A stretch of DNA of 64,000 nucleotides from Lachnospiraceae bacterium (GTDB taxonomy: Bacteria > Bacillota > Clostridia > Oscillospirales > Ruminococcaceae). The translations under genes and the position numbers were made by a program. The DNA is taken from the NCBI GenBank assembly GCA_023664705.1, contig JAMPFE010000001.1, positions 194,600-258,599 on the forward strand. The letters are read 5' to 3'. The notes beneath the pieces were generated by a model, which was given only the letters and a program-made list of their open reading frames with translations, was not told the origin of the DNA and searched no databases. This document shows, one piece after another, positions 56,852-64,000 of this stretch. The stretch's first letter is position 1, and each line of letters begins with the position of its first letter.

Positions 56852-57898
56852 CTATTCAAAAACGGAGCAGGTTTTCGCGGTGCTTTTAATGCCGAATTCT
56901 CCGTTGATAAGCGGCTCGCCCCAGTCCTCGGAAAGCGTCTCGCCGCCCCAATCGACGGCGATGTCGAGGTACTCGACGCCGCCCCCGTTGCCCTTCCACG
57001 ACCAGCCGAGGTACCCGAGCCCGTTCTCCGTGCAGTACTGCATGATAAACGCCTCGTCAACATCGCCATCGCTGTGGTTAAATCCAAATTCCCCCACAAT
57101 TGTGCACAGCTCTTGGTCGGTAACGCCCTTCAGATTGCGGGTTATCGTGCCCGCGTTCTTCCCCGCGGAGCCGTACATGTGGATAGAAAACATCGTGTTT
57201 CCGTCGGGGTCGGCGGCGAAAACCTCCGCGCCGTACTTGTGAATGCTCTCGCCGTACTGTCCCCAGCCCGCCGCGTCGACCATAATGGTGTTCTTGATGC
57301 CCGCCGCGCGCAGCCTCGCCACCGCGTCAACGTAGCCGTCGTGCCAAGCCTCGGCGTTCCACTGCCCTATCCATTCGTTGGTGATGTTGAGTATCGCCGT
57401 GTCGGTGTATTTCGCGAGCACGTTTTTCATCTCGATCCAGTAATCAACCGCGTGGTCGAGATAGCTGCGGTCGTCCATACCGCACGCGTCGTGAACCTCC
57501 ACGACGGCTATCATTTTGCGCTTGTTGCACTCGAGAATGGTATTTTCCAAGTCCTCGGCGGTGGTTTTCTCCCACTGGTCGCCGTCCGCGAGCACTATGC
57601 GCACGGTATTAGCGCCCGCTGCGGCGATGCCGTCGAGCGCCGTTTCGAGCTTATCCTTGAACCACACGTGCGCGTGATTGATGCCGCGCATGATGAACTC
57701 ATTGCCGTTCGCGTCCAGCAGCTTGGTGCCGTCGACATGAAATCCCGCCGCGGCCTCGATCTGCACATCGCTTTCGGCAGTGCTGTCCGAAATCACGGTC
57801 GAGGTTTCCGACGGAGAGTTATTATTGACCTCGTTATTACAGCCCGTAAACAACAGGCAGAGCGACATCAGCGCCGCCGCTATGATATTTTTCCTCAT
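56852..57898 (-). CDS. GH5 endo-beta-1,4-mannanase-like lipoprotein
   Basis: A 348-residue exported glycoside hydrolase. Signal with lipobox LLFTGC near residues 15-20, then a Ser/Thr/Asn-rich linker to about 50, then a GH5 barrel. GFHVDGTKLLDANGNEF and MRGINHAHVWFK closely resemble Bacillus GH5_8 mannanases. Acid/base Glu in NITNEWIG near 172 and nucleophile Glu in IVGEFGF near 270. Predicted to stay membrane-anchored outside the cell and cut mannan-type polymers. There is no carbohydrate-binding module. ATG 57898 follows AAAGGAG. Confidence 0.88.
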   Translation of the reverse strand: MRKNIIAAALMSLCLLFTGCNNEVNNNSPSETSTVISDSTAESDVQIEAAAGFHVDGTKLLDANGNEFIMRGINHAHVWFKDKLETALDGIAAAGANTVRIVLADGDQWEKTTAEDLENTILECNKRKMIAVVEVHDACGMDDRSYLDHAVDYWIEMKNVLAKYTDTAILNITNEWIGQWNAEAWHDGYVDAVARLRAAGIKNTIMVDAAGWGQYGESIHKYGAEVFAADPDGNTMFSIHMYGSAGKNAGTITRNLKGVTDQELCTIVGEFGFNHSDGDVDEAFIMQYCTENGLGYLGWSWKGNGGGVEYLDIAVDWGGETLSEDWGEPLINGEFGIKSTAKTCSVFE

Positions 57899-57916
57899 CT
57901 GTGCTCCTTTCGCAAA

Positions 57917-57958
57917 ACAGCGCCGCACAAGCCGCGAAACGGCTCGGAACGGCGCTGT
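57917..57958 (-). terminator. Terminator after ackA
   Basis: ACAGCGCCG (57917-57925) / CGGCGCTGT (57950-57958) with an inner GCCG/CGGC stem; TTTTG follows on the minus strand. Confidence 0.78.
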
Positions 57959-57982
57959 GGTATTCCGTTTAACTTTATCGCT

Positions 57983-59188
57983 TTACTTCATGGACTCCAC
58001 GAGAGCCTTGGTATCGCGCGCGATGAGCAGCTCCTCGTTGGTGGGAACTACCCATACCTCGACCTTGCTGTCGGGAGCGGATATCTTGGTCAGCTTGCCG
58101 CGCAAGCCCTTGTTTACGCTGTCGTCGAGCTTGACGCCGAGATATTCCATATTATGGCAGACGTCCGCGCGGAGGTCGTCGGAGTTCTCGCCGATGCCGC
58201 CCGTGAACAGGATAGCGTCGAGACCGTTCATTACCGCCGCGTAGGAGCCTATGTACTTCTTTATCTCGTAGCGGAGCATATCGCCCGCGAGAATTGCGCG
58301 CTTGTCGCCCTTGTCGGCGGCGGCGCTGAGGTCGCGGTTGTCGCTGGAGATGCCCGAAACGCCGAGGAAGCCCGATTTCTTGTTCAGATAGTCGCTCATC
58401 TCGGAGGGGGAGAACCCGAGCTTGCTTGCGACGAACGTTACCGCAGACGCGTCGATAGCGCCGCAGCGCGTGCCCATGATAACGCCGTCGAGCGGCGTGA
58501 AGCCCATGGACGTGTCGATCGACTTGCCGCCCTCTACCGCCGTTATCGACGAGCCGTTGCCGAGGTGGCAGGAAACGATTTTCAGGTCCTTGATATCCCT
58601 GCCCATCGCGTCCGCAAGAGCCTGCGAGACAAATCTGTGGGACGTGCCGTGGAAGCCGTATTTCCTTACGTGGAACTTCTCGTAGCACTCGTAGGGCAGA
58701 GCGTACATGAACGCCTTTTCGGGCATGGTCTGGTGGAACGCGGTATCGAACACGACCACCTGCGGGGTCGTCTCGGGGATGACCTTCTTGCAAGCCCAGA
58801 GCGCCAGCGCGTGGGGGTGGTTATGCACGGGGGCGAGCTCGGAGAGGTCGTCTATCTGCTTGATAACGTCGTCTGTGACGAGCGTGGTCTTGTCGAATAT
58901 CTCCGCGCCCTGTACTATGCGGTGTCCGACTGCCGATATCTCGTCCATGGAGTTCAGCACGGAAGCCTCGCCCTTGGTGAGCACCTCGACGAGCTTTTCA
59001 AACGCCTCTGTGTGCGTCGGGAACGTGCAGTCGACGTCGACCGTGCGACCGTCGAACGTGGTATGCTTGATGTGTCCGTCGATGCCGATGCGGTCGCAGT
59101 TGCCCTTTGCGATAACGCTCTCGTCGTCCATGTTCAGCAGCTGATACTTCAATGAAGAGCTGCCTGCGTTGATTACCAGAATTTTCAT
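57983..59188 (-). CDS. ackA: Acetate kinase
   Basis: A 401-residue enzyme interconverting acetyl phosphate + ADP and acetate + ATP, the ATP-yielding step of acetate fermentation. Signature VINAGSSSLKYQL near residues 4-16, the HGTSHRFVS loop near 180, GNGSS near 210 and TGGIGENS near 330. A pta gene is not adjacent. Divergent from tmcAL, an acetate-consuming tRNA modifier. Confidence 0.97.
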   Translation of the reverse strand: MKILVINAGSSSLKYQLLNMDDESVIAKGNCDRIGIDGHIKHTTFDGRTVDVDCTFPTHTEAFEKLVEVLTKGEASVLNSMDEISAVGHRIVQGAEIFDKTTLVTDDVIKQIDDLSELAPVHNHPHALALWACKKVIPETTPQVVVFDTAFHQTMPEKAFMYALPYECYEKFHVRKYGFHGTSHRFVSQALADAMGRDIKDLKIVSCHLGNGSSITAVEGGKSIDTSMGFTPLDGVIMGTRCGAIDASAVTFVASKLGFSPSEMSDYLNKKSGFLGVSGISSDNRDLSAAADKGDKRAILAGDMLRYEIKKYIGSYAAVMNGLDAILFTGGIGENSDDLRADVCHNMEYLGVKLDDSVNKGLRGKLTKISAPDSKVEVWVVPTNEELLIARDTKALVESMK

Positions 59189-59229
59189 ATTGTATATATC
59201 CTCCTGAAATAAAATTATAATCCATTTAT

Positions 59230-59258
59230 ATTGTAAATCTTTTCACAAAAAAAATCAA
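59230..59258 (-). promoter_or_regulatory. Promoter of ackA
   Basis: Minus strand TTGATT (59258-59253), 17-base spacer, TACAAT (59235-59230). Confidence 0.75.
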
Positions 59259-59277
59259 GTATTTTTTAATATTTTTC

Positions 59278-59306
59278 TTGATTTTCCACAAAAATTGTTG
59301 TAAAAT
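59278..59306 (+). promoter_or_regulatory. Promoter of the tmcAL-murL-murD2 operon
   Basis: TTGATT (59278-59283), 17-base spacer, TAAAAT (59301-59306), leaving a leader of about 50 bases. Confidence 0.75.
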
Positions 59307-59360
59307 ATAACAAGAGGTACATATAATTTTCAAATAAGTCGGATTTTTTTGGAGGATCTT

Positions 59361-60515
59361 ATGAAAATCGGCGCTATTATCGGCGAGTACAATCCGTTCC
59401 ACAACGGGCATAAATACCACATCGAGCGGACGCGCGCGGCGGGGGTCACGCATATCGTTTCCGTTATGAGCGGCGCGTTCGTGCAGCGCGGCGACGTTTC
59501 CCTGTACGACAAGCACGTCCGCGCGAGGACGGCGCTTGAAAACGGCGTCGACCTTGTTATCGAGCTGCCCGTGCGGTATTCGCTGATGTCGGCGGAGGGC
59601 TTCGCGAGGGGCGCGGTGGGGATAATCTCGGCGCTCGGGTGCGTCGACGTGCTGTCGTTCGGCAGCGAAAGCGGCGATATGGAGGCGCTGAAAGAGGCTT
59701 CGCGGGCTGTCGAGTTTACGGCGCGGACGGAGGAGTTCGACAGGCTGATAAAGCGCGGCAGGAGCTATCCCGCGGCGCTGCACGAGGCGATGCTCGAATA
59801 CTACACCGAGGACGTGGCGGAGCTTATCGCGTCGCCGAACAACACGCTTGCCGTGGAATATCTCGGGGCGCTGGACGACATTGCGAGCGCGATAGTGCCG
59901 ATGACCGTGAAGCGGCTCGGGGCGGAGCATGACGGGGACGAGGAGGGCGTGTTCATGAGCGCCTCGGCGATACGGAAGAAGATACTCGGCGGCGGGGACT
60001 GCTCGGCGTTCGCGCCCGCTGTCGACGCGCCGACCGCCGATATTTCGCGGCTGGAGAGGGCGATTCTGGCTAAGCTGAGGACTCTGCGCGCGGAGGACTT
60101 CGAGCGCTGCTACGACAGCATCTGCGGGCTTTCCGACAGGCTGTACAAGGCGGCGCGCGGGGCGCGGTCGCTGTCGGAGCTGTATTTCCTTGCCAAGACC
60201 AAGCGGTTTACGCTGGCGGGCATACGCAGGGCGGCGCTGTGCGCGTTCCTCGGCATCGACAAGAAATTCGCATCGGAGAAGCCCGCGTATCTGCGCGTTC
60301 TCGGAATGAACGCGCGGGGGCGGGAGATACTTGCGGCGGCTAAATGTCCCGTGCCGATAGACACGTCGCTGAAGGCGCTGTCGAAAACCTCGCGCGAGGC
60401 GTTTCTGCAGGCCAACCTCGAGGCGCGCTGCACCGATATTTACTCGCTGGCGTTCGCCGAGCCGAGAGCCTGCGGCGCGGACTTTACCGCCGCACCCGTT
60501 ATTATCAACGAATAA
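59361..60515 (+). CDS. tmcAL: tRNA(Met) cytidine acetate ligase (YlbM family)
   Basis: A 384-residue nucleotidyltransferase-like enzyme that activates acetate with ATP and makes N4-acetylcytidine at the wobble position of elongator tRNA(Met). The N-terminal HIGH-type motif is FHNGH near residues 13-17 (after GAIIGEYNP), with SGAFVQRGDVSLYDK near 40 and FGSESGDMEAL near 104. The C-terminal tRNA-binding helical domain is complete. ATG 59361 follows GGAGG. Location beside ackA is common in Firmicutes. It leads an operon with murL and murD2. Confidence 0.93.
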   Translation: MKIGAIIGEYNPFHNGHKYHIERTRAAGVTHIVSVMSGAFVQRGDVSLYDKHVRARTALENGVDLVIELPVRYSLMSAEGFARGAVGIISALGCVDVLSFGSESGDMEALKEASRAVEFTARTEEFDRLIKRGRSYPAALHEAMLEYYTEDVAELIASPNNTLAVEYLGALDDIASAIVPMTVKRLGAEHDGDEEGVFMSASAIRKKILGGGDCSAFAPAVDAPTADISRLERAILAKLRTLRAEDFERCYDSICGLSDRLYKAARGARSLSELYFLAKTKRFTLAGIRRAALCAFLGIDKKFASEKPAYLRVLGMNARGREILAAAKCPVPIDTSLKALSKTSREAFLQANLEARCTDIYSLAFAEPRACGADFTAAPVIINE

Positions 60516-60559
60516 ATTTGTGAGAAATCCACAAAATATTGTGACCGAGAGGTGGATAA

Positions 60560-61900
60560 ATGGGCAATTTTGACAAATTTAATGAATTGCGCGAAAGACA
60601 TCCCCGATTTATATACCACGATTTTGAGCTGAACGAGGAGAGAAGCGAGCTTCGCTTTCACTTTCAGATAGACGAGTTTCATTTCCGACCCGTCTGGTCC
60701 TTTAATTTCAAGCTCGCCGACAGGGATTTTGACCGCCGCCGAGCGGAGGAGATCGCGTTTTCGCTCGGCATGGCGGAGCTGGTGTCGTACTGGAAATGCG
60801 CGTGCTGTCCGACCGTCGAGGTGCGGTGCGGGGGCTTGTCGGATTGGCGGAAGAATTGGTGGAAAAAGCTGTATTTCAACGGGCTGGGCGAGTTTTTTTA
60901 CCGAAACGGCATCGGGACGGATTTTTCCTCTTTTATGACGATAGAGGCTCCCGAGGCGTGTGAATTGCCGAAAAGCAAGCCGAGTCTGAGCGGCGCGCTG
61001 GTGCCCGTGGGTGGCGGCAAGGACAGCGTCGTGACGCTGGAGCTGCTGAAAAAGGCGGGCGAGGACGTCACGCCGTACATTATCAACGCGGGCAAGGCGG
61101 CGCTCGGCTGCGTCGAGGCGGCGGGACTGCCGCTCGAGCGCGTCGCGGGTCCGACGCGCGTTATTGACAGCGGGCTGCTCGAACGCAACAAGGCGGGCTG
61201 GCTCAACGGGCACACGCCGTTTTCGGCGGTGGTGGCGTTTTCGGCGATGCTGCACGCGTGCTTTCTCGGGAAGAGGTACATCGTTTTATCCAACGAAAGC
61301 AGCGCCAACGAGACATACGTCGACGGGGCGATGATAAATCATCAGTACAGCAAGTCGACCGAATTCGAGCGCGATTTCCGCGAATACTGCGCGGAGGCGT
61401 TCGGGGAGTGCCCCGAATATTTCAGCCTGCTGCGGCCGCTGTCGGAATGGCAGATAGCGAGGGAGTTCGTGAAGTATCCGCAGTATTTCCCCGTATTCCA
61501 AAGCTGCAATCTGGGGGCGAAAACGAACGTCTGGTGCTGTAGCTGCGCGAAGTGCCTGTACGTGTACATTCTGCTGGCGGCGTTTCTGGACGACGGAGAG
61601 CTGACGAAAATTTTCGGCTGCGATATGCTGGAAAAGACGGAGCTGGCGGAGATGCTGGACGGGCTGACGCTGGACGGCGAGGATAAGCCGTTTGAATGCG
61701 TGGGGACCAAGGACGAGGTACGGCTGGCGCTGAAAATGGCGCTGGACAGGCGGCGGGAAAAACCTCCCGCGCTGCTGAGGCGGTTTGAGAAGCGGTTTCC
61801 CGATTATCGTCCCGTTGACTTGACGAAGTATTTTGACGGGGACAACTTCGTTCCCGAACGATTTTTACCGTATTTGGAGAGAATTATCAATGAAATTTGA
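60560..61900 (+). CDS. murL: MurL-type UDP-MurNAc-L-Ala-L-Glu epimerase
   Basis: A 446-residue protein that I assign to the MurL family. MurL, first defined in Xanthomonas, uses ATP (giving AMP and PPi) to invert the terminal L-Glu of UDP-MurNAc-L-Ala-L-Glu to D-Glu. The PP-loop-like VGGGKDS near residues 149-155 fits AMP-forming chemistry. Conserved cysteines lie in CACCP near 80 and CCSCAKC near 326; LSNESSANE near 245 is another block. The neighbour is a MurD-type ligase, the expected MurD2 partner, overlapping by 11 bases. An alternative is an unrelated PP-loop enzyme. GAGAGGTGG precedes the start. Confidence 0.78.
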   Translation: MGNFDKFNELRERHPRFIYHDFELNEERSELRFHFQIDEFHFRPVWSFNFKLADRDFDRRRAEEIAFSLGMAELVSYWKCACCPTVEVRCGGLSDWRKNWWKKLYFNGLGEFFYRNGIGTDFSSFMTIEAPEACELPKSKPSLSGALVPVGGGKDSVVTLELLKKAGEDVTPYIINAGKAALGCVEAAGLPLERVAGPTRVIDSGLLERNKAGWLNGHTPFSAVVAFSAMLHACFLGKRYIVLSNESSANETYVDGAMINHQYSKSTEFERDFREYCAEAFGECPEYFSLLRPLSEWQIAREFVKYPQYFPVFQSCNLGAKTNVWCCSCAKCLYVYILLAAFLDDGELTKIFGCDMLEKTELAEMLDGLTLDGEDKPFECVGTKDEVRLALKMALDRRREKPPALLRRFEKRFPDYRPVDLTKYFDGDNFVPERFLPYLERIINEI

Positions 61901-63215
61901 CGTTTTAAAACCGATTTTTGAGGGCAAGCGCCCCGTTATTCTGGGCTTCGGGCGCGAGGGGCAGGTGTGGCTGGACATTCTGAGGAAGCTGAAATGCTGC
62001 CCCGAGATAGCTATCGCGGACATGAACCCTATCGACGTATATGACCTGCGGATGCCGAACCTTACGGCGATATGCGGGGCGCACTACCTCGAGGAGTGCG
62101 CGGAGTATGACATCATTTTGCAGTCGCCGGGGGTCGCCGTCAAGAACAGGCTGGACGAGGCGGCAAAGGCCAAGATACTGACGCAGACGGAGCTGCTGCT
62201 GCGGATGAAGCCCTGCCGTATCGTCGGAGTGACGGGCACCAAGGGGAAGTCCACGGTCTCGTCGCTTATTCATCATTTTCTGGCGGCTAACGGCATGCCG
62301 ACCATGCTGATAGGAAACATAGGCGTTCCTCCCATGAAACGCTTTGACGAGCTGAACGAGAAAATGACGGCGGTCTGCGAGATGAGCTGTCATCAGCTTG
62401 AATTCGTTCGGCACTCGCCCGACATAGCGATCATGCTGAATTTGTTCCCCGAGCACCTCGACCACTATGTGAGCTTTGAGGCGTATTCCGAGGCAAAGCG
62501 CAATATAGCGCGGTTTCAGAACGAGAGCGGCGTTACGATAGCGAACGCGGATATCCTGCCCGCGGACTGCGCGGGGAGCGTTTTTTCCTCGGCTTTCGGC
62601 AAGGAGGCGGACGTGTGGACGGACGGCGGCGCGATACATCTTTTCGGGGAGGAGATACCCGCGGAGAGGATAAACACGCGGCTGCGGGGGCGGCACAACG
62701 TCTACAACATCGCTATAGCGCTCGCGGCGGCGGTCAAGGCGGGAGCGGACCTGCAGAAATGCCTTGACGCGCTGCCCGAGTTCAACGGGCTGGAGCATCG
62801 GCTGGAGTACGTTGCCGAAATAAACGGCGTGGAATACATCAACGACAGCATCTGCACCGTGCCCGAGGCGGCTATCGCGGCGGTGAACGCGTTCGACGGC
62901 GCGGACTGCCTTATACTCGGCGGCATGGACAGGGGCATTTCGTACGACGTACTGGGGGAGTTTCTGAACAGGGGCGTCGTCGAGACGGTCATTCTGCTGC
63001 CCGACAGCGGAAAGCGCATAGGGCGGCTCGTTACCAACCCCGCGGTCAATCTGCTGTACGCGGAGGACATGGAGGCGGCTGTGCGCATGGCGGGAGAATT
63101 CGCGCAGCGGCGCGTACTGCTTTCGCCCGCTTCGGCGAGCTACGGGTTCTACCGTAACTTCGAGGAGCGCGGACGGCACTTCAAGCGGCTGGTTCACGCG
63201 CTTGAGGACAAATAA
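61890..63215 (+). CDS. murD2: MurD2-type UDP-MurNAc-L-alanine:glutamate ligase
   Basis: A 441-residue Mur ligase. N-terminal UDP-binding domain with FGREGQVWLD near residue 20, central ATPase domain with GTKGKST near 115-121, Mg2+ and carbamate region around MSCHQLE near 170, NLFPEHLDHY near 183-192, and NDS near 317 in the C-terminal domain. MurD normally adds D-Glu; MurD2 adds L-Glu and is paired with MurL. The pairing here suggests the L-Glu form, though substrate choice cannot be read from these motifs. ATG 61890 follows GGAGAG and lies inside murL. Confidence 0.87.
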   Translation: MKFDVLKPIFEGKRPVILGFGREGQVWLDILRKLKCCPEIAIADMNPIDVYDLRMPNLTAICGAHYLEECAEYDIILQSPGVAVKNRLDEAAKAKILTQTELLLRMKPCRIVGVTGTKGKSTVSSLIHHFLAANGMPTMLIGNIGVPPMKRFDELNEKMTAVCEMSCHQLEFVRHSPDIAIMLNLFPEHLDHYVSFEAYSEAKRNIARFQNESGVTIANADILPADCAGSVFSSAFGKEADVWTDGGAIHLFGEEIPAERINTRLRGRHNVYNIAIALAAAVKAGADLQKCLDALPEFNGLEHRLEYVAEINGVEYINDSICTVPEAAIAAVNAFDGADCLILGGMDRGISYDVLGEFLNRGVVETVILLPDSGKRIGRLVTNPAVNLLYAEDMEAAVRMAGEFAQRRVLLSPASASYGFYRNFEERGRHFKRLVHALEDK

Positions 63216-63219
63216 GATC

Positions 63220-63250
63220 GCGGGCCGCTCCTTTCGGGGCAGCCCGCTTT
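63220..63250 (+). terminator. Probable terminator after murD2
   Basis: GCGGGC (63220-63225) / GCCCGC (63242-63247) stem with a GC-rich inner part, followed by TTTC. It ends the tmcAL-murL-murD2 transcript. Confidence 0.65.
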
Positions 63251-63303
63251 CGGGTATATCAAACAGCCGCTGCAAGCCCTTGCTTTCCTGCCCGCTTGGC
63301 TAT

Positions 63304-63480
63304 TCAAGGATAACGGCGCGCAGCCGTCATCACCTTCGCGGTACGGCTGTGGATCTTACCCTTGTTTATTTTATGCGGTTCGGAGGATTTCGTGATTTTT
63401 TTAGTGCGGAGGGCGTTATTATCAAGCGGGCTGCCGTTGGTGATAAATTCGTTCCATATCGCGTTGAAATCCGCGAACAT
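63304..63480 (-). CDS. Possible small basic protein (58 residues)
   Basis: A short frame beginning MFADFNAIWNEF and continuing into a Lys/Arg-rich half (ALRTKKITKSSEPHKINKG, then SRTAKVMTAARR). AAAGGA lies 7 bases upstream of the ATG and the frame starts 12 bases after the neighbouring gene in the same direction. The amphipathic N-terminus and basic C-terminus suggest a nucleic-acid or membrane-binding small protein, but I recognise no family. Confidence 0.45.
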   Translation of the reverse strand: MFADFNAIWNEFITNGSPLDNNALRTKKITKSSEPHKINKGKIHSRTAKVMTAARRYP

Positions 63481-63492
63481 TCCGTTTTCCTT

Positions 63493-63801
63493 TTAAAGGC
63501 AGCCTCCGCAGTGTCCGCGCGGAACATTTCGGTTCATGATCTCGGCGAGCTCCGCGGCATGGGGCTTCAGAAAATCGGGAAGCTCGTCCTCCCTGACCGT
63601 CCAGTCGCCCTCGGTCACGTAATACTCGCCGTCGTCGTTATAGTTGAGATAAAGCGTCCCGCCGCTCTTCCAGAAATCCTTATATTCGGCGCTCTCGCGG
63701 AAGCAGCCGAACGTCGTTTCCCTGCCGTTTATACGAAGCGTGAGCGTTCCGAAGCACAGGCACGGATATTCCCCCGTGAAGCTTACAAATTCGATTTTCA
63801 T
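63493..63801 (-). CDS. Small hypothetical protein with Cys-Gly-Gly-Cys tail
   Basis: A 102-residue protein of unknown function. It reads as a beta-rich fold (FGTLTLRINGRETTFGCF, then TLYLNYNDDGEYYVTEGDW) with a helical end and a C-terminal CGGCL. Two more cysteines near residues 15 and 33 could pair or bind metal with it. AAAGGAG precedes ATG 63801, overruling upstream in-frame starts. It lies 28 bases after the partial gene at the window end, so they are probably one operon. Confidence 0.7.
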   Translation of the reverse strand: MKIEFVSFTGEYPCLCFGTLTLRINGRETTFGCFRESAEYKDFWKSGGTLYLNYNDDGEYYVTEGDWTVREDELPDFLKPHAAELAEIMNRNVPRGHCGGCL

Positions 63802-63829
63802 AGCGTCTCCTTTCCCGTAAATCATGATT

Positions 63830-64000
63830 TTACCAATTTTCGTCATACGGCTCGACTATCCACAAGCCCGAATCCGTTACGCGGTAGTATTTGTCGTTCA
63901 CCGTATCGACCGCAAGCACGGGTATCTCGCCGCTGTCGAGAACGGTGCCGTCTATGTAATAGTGGCTCTCGCCGTCGAAATAGATGTCGTGGAAGCGCGG
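63830..64000 (-). CDS. Partial hypothetical protein (C-terminal 56 residues)
   Basis: An open frame entering from the right edge and ending at TAA 63830-63832. The visible part (YFDGESHYYIDGTVL, EIPVLAVDTVNDKYYRV, GLWIVEPYDENW) suggests short beta strands. No family recognised; the start lies beyond the window. Confidence 0.65.
   Translation of the reverse strand, partial: PRFHDIYFDGESHYYIDGTVLDSGEIPVLAVDTVNDKYYRVTDSGLWIVEPYDENW

Noticed and set aside
56849..59155. A 768-codon + strand frame opposite the GH5 and ackA genes
   Set aside because: Same artefact: long reverse frame of GC-rich genes, with ackA motifs clear on the minus strand.

Overview
The window reads as a chromosomal contig end from an anaerobic, endospore-forming member of the Clostridia, most likely an Oscillospiraceae/Ruminococcaceae-type gut bacterium. 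Reasons: a spoIVB sporulation protease, the Firmicutes housekeeping run rnj-gdpP-rplI-dnaB-tilS-hpt-ftsH, the clostridial mreBCD-pbp2-minD-mgsA block, GGAGG-type ribosome binding sites, sigmaA-type promoters with 17-bp spacers, acetate kinase, and polysaccharide enzymes, all in GC-rich coding DNA with AT-rich spacers. The first 12 bases are an Illumina adapter remnant, so base 1 is probably a contig end. No rRNA, tRNA or CRISPR array was seen.

Layout. 0.4-8.7 kb (+): comM/yifB, a membrane protein, malQ, a TtcA-like PP-loop enzyme, a pullulanase-type GH13 enzyme and an Xaa-Pro peptidase. 8.8-21.0 kb (-): a complete Ter-type stress module (vWA protein, PP2C phosphatase, zinc-ribbon kinase, P-type Ca2+ ATPase, TerD, a beta-helix/TerD fusion, YceG-like protein, TelA), headed by one consensus promoter. 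21.2-26.8 kb (+): gtrA-like, trmB, an acetyltransferase, a lysophospholipase-like hydrolase and a ClpC/ClpA-type ATPase without the middle domain; spoIVB converges on it. 28.1-38.5 kb (+): rnj with a long structured leader, gdpP, rplI, dnaB, tilS, hpt, ftsH, an acetyltransferase. 38.5-42.8 kb: envelope and regulatory genes between two inverted copies of a short repeat. 42.8-49.1 kb (-): a two-component system with an ABC-2 exporter made of one ATPase and four tandem permease paralogues, one internally deleted, with response-regulator-like CTTAACC boxes before the exporter. 49.1-50.7 kb: a small HMA protein, a GH25 muramidase, mgsA. 50.8-56.5 kb (-): minD-like, pbp2, mreD, mreC, mreB. 56.9-59.2 kb (-): GH5 mannanase-like lipoprotein and ackA. 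59.4-63.2 kb (+): tmcAL, a MurL-type epimerase and MurD2-type ligase. The window ends in a small gene group on the minus strand.

Most interesting: (1) the eight-gene Ter module with its kinase/phosphatase/vWA triad and beta-helix/TerD fusion; (2) a MurL/MurD2 pair, implying the alternative route by which L-Glu is added to UDP-MurNAc-L-Ala and then epimerised; (3) a repeat family (about 160 bp, heptad-built ends, central hairpin) whose end supplies the stop codon of the adjoining gene in three full copies and one remnant; (4) two more intergenic repeat families; (5) the CTTAACC direct-repeat operator before the ABC exporter; (6) the rnj leader hairpin with an overlapping short frame.
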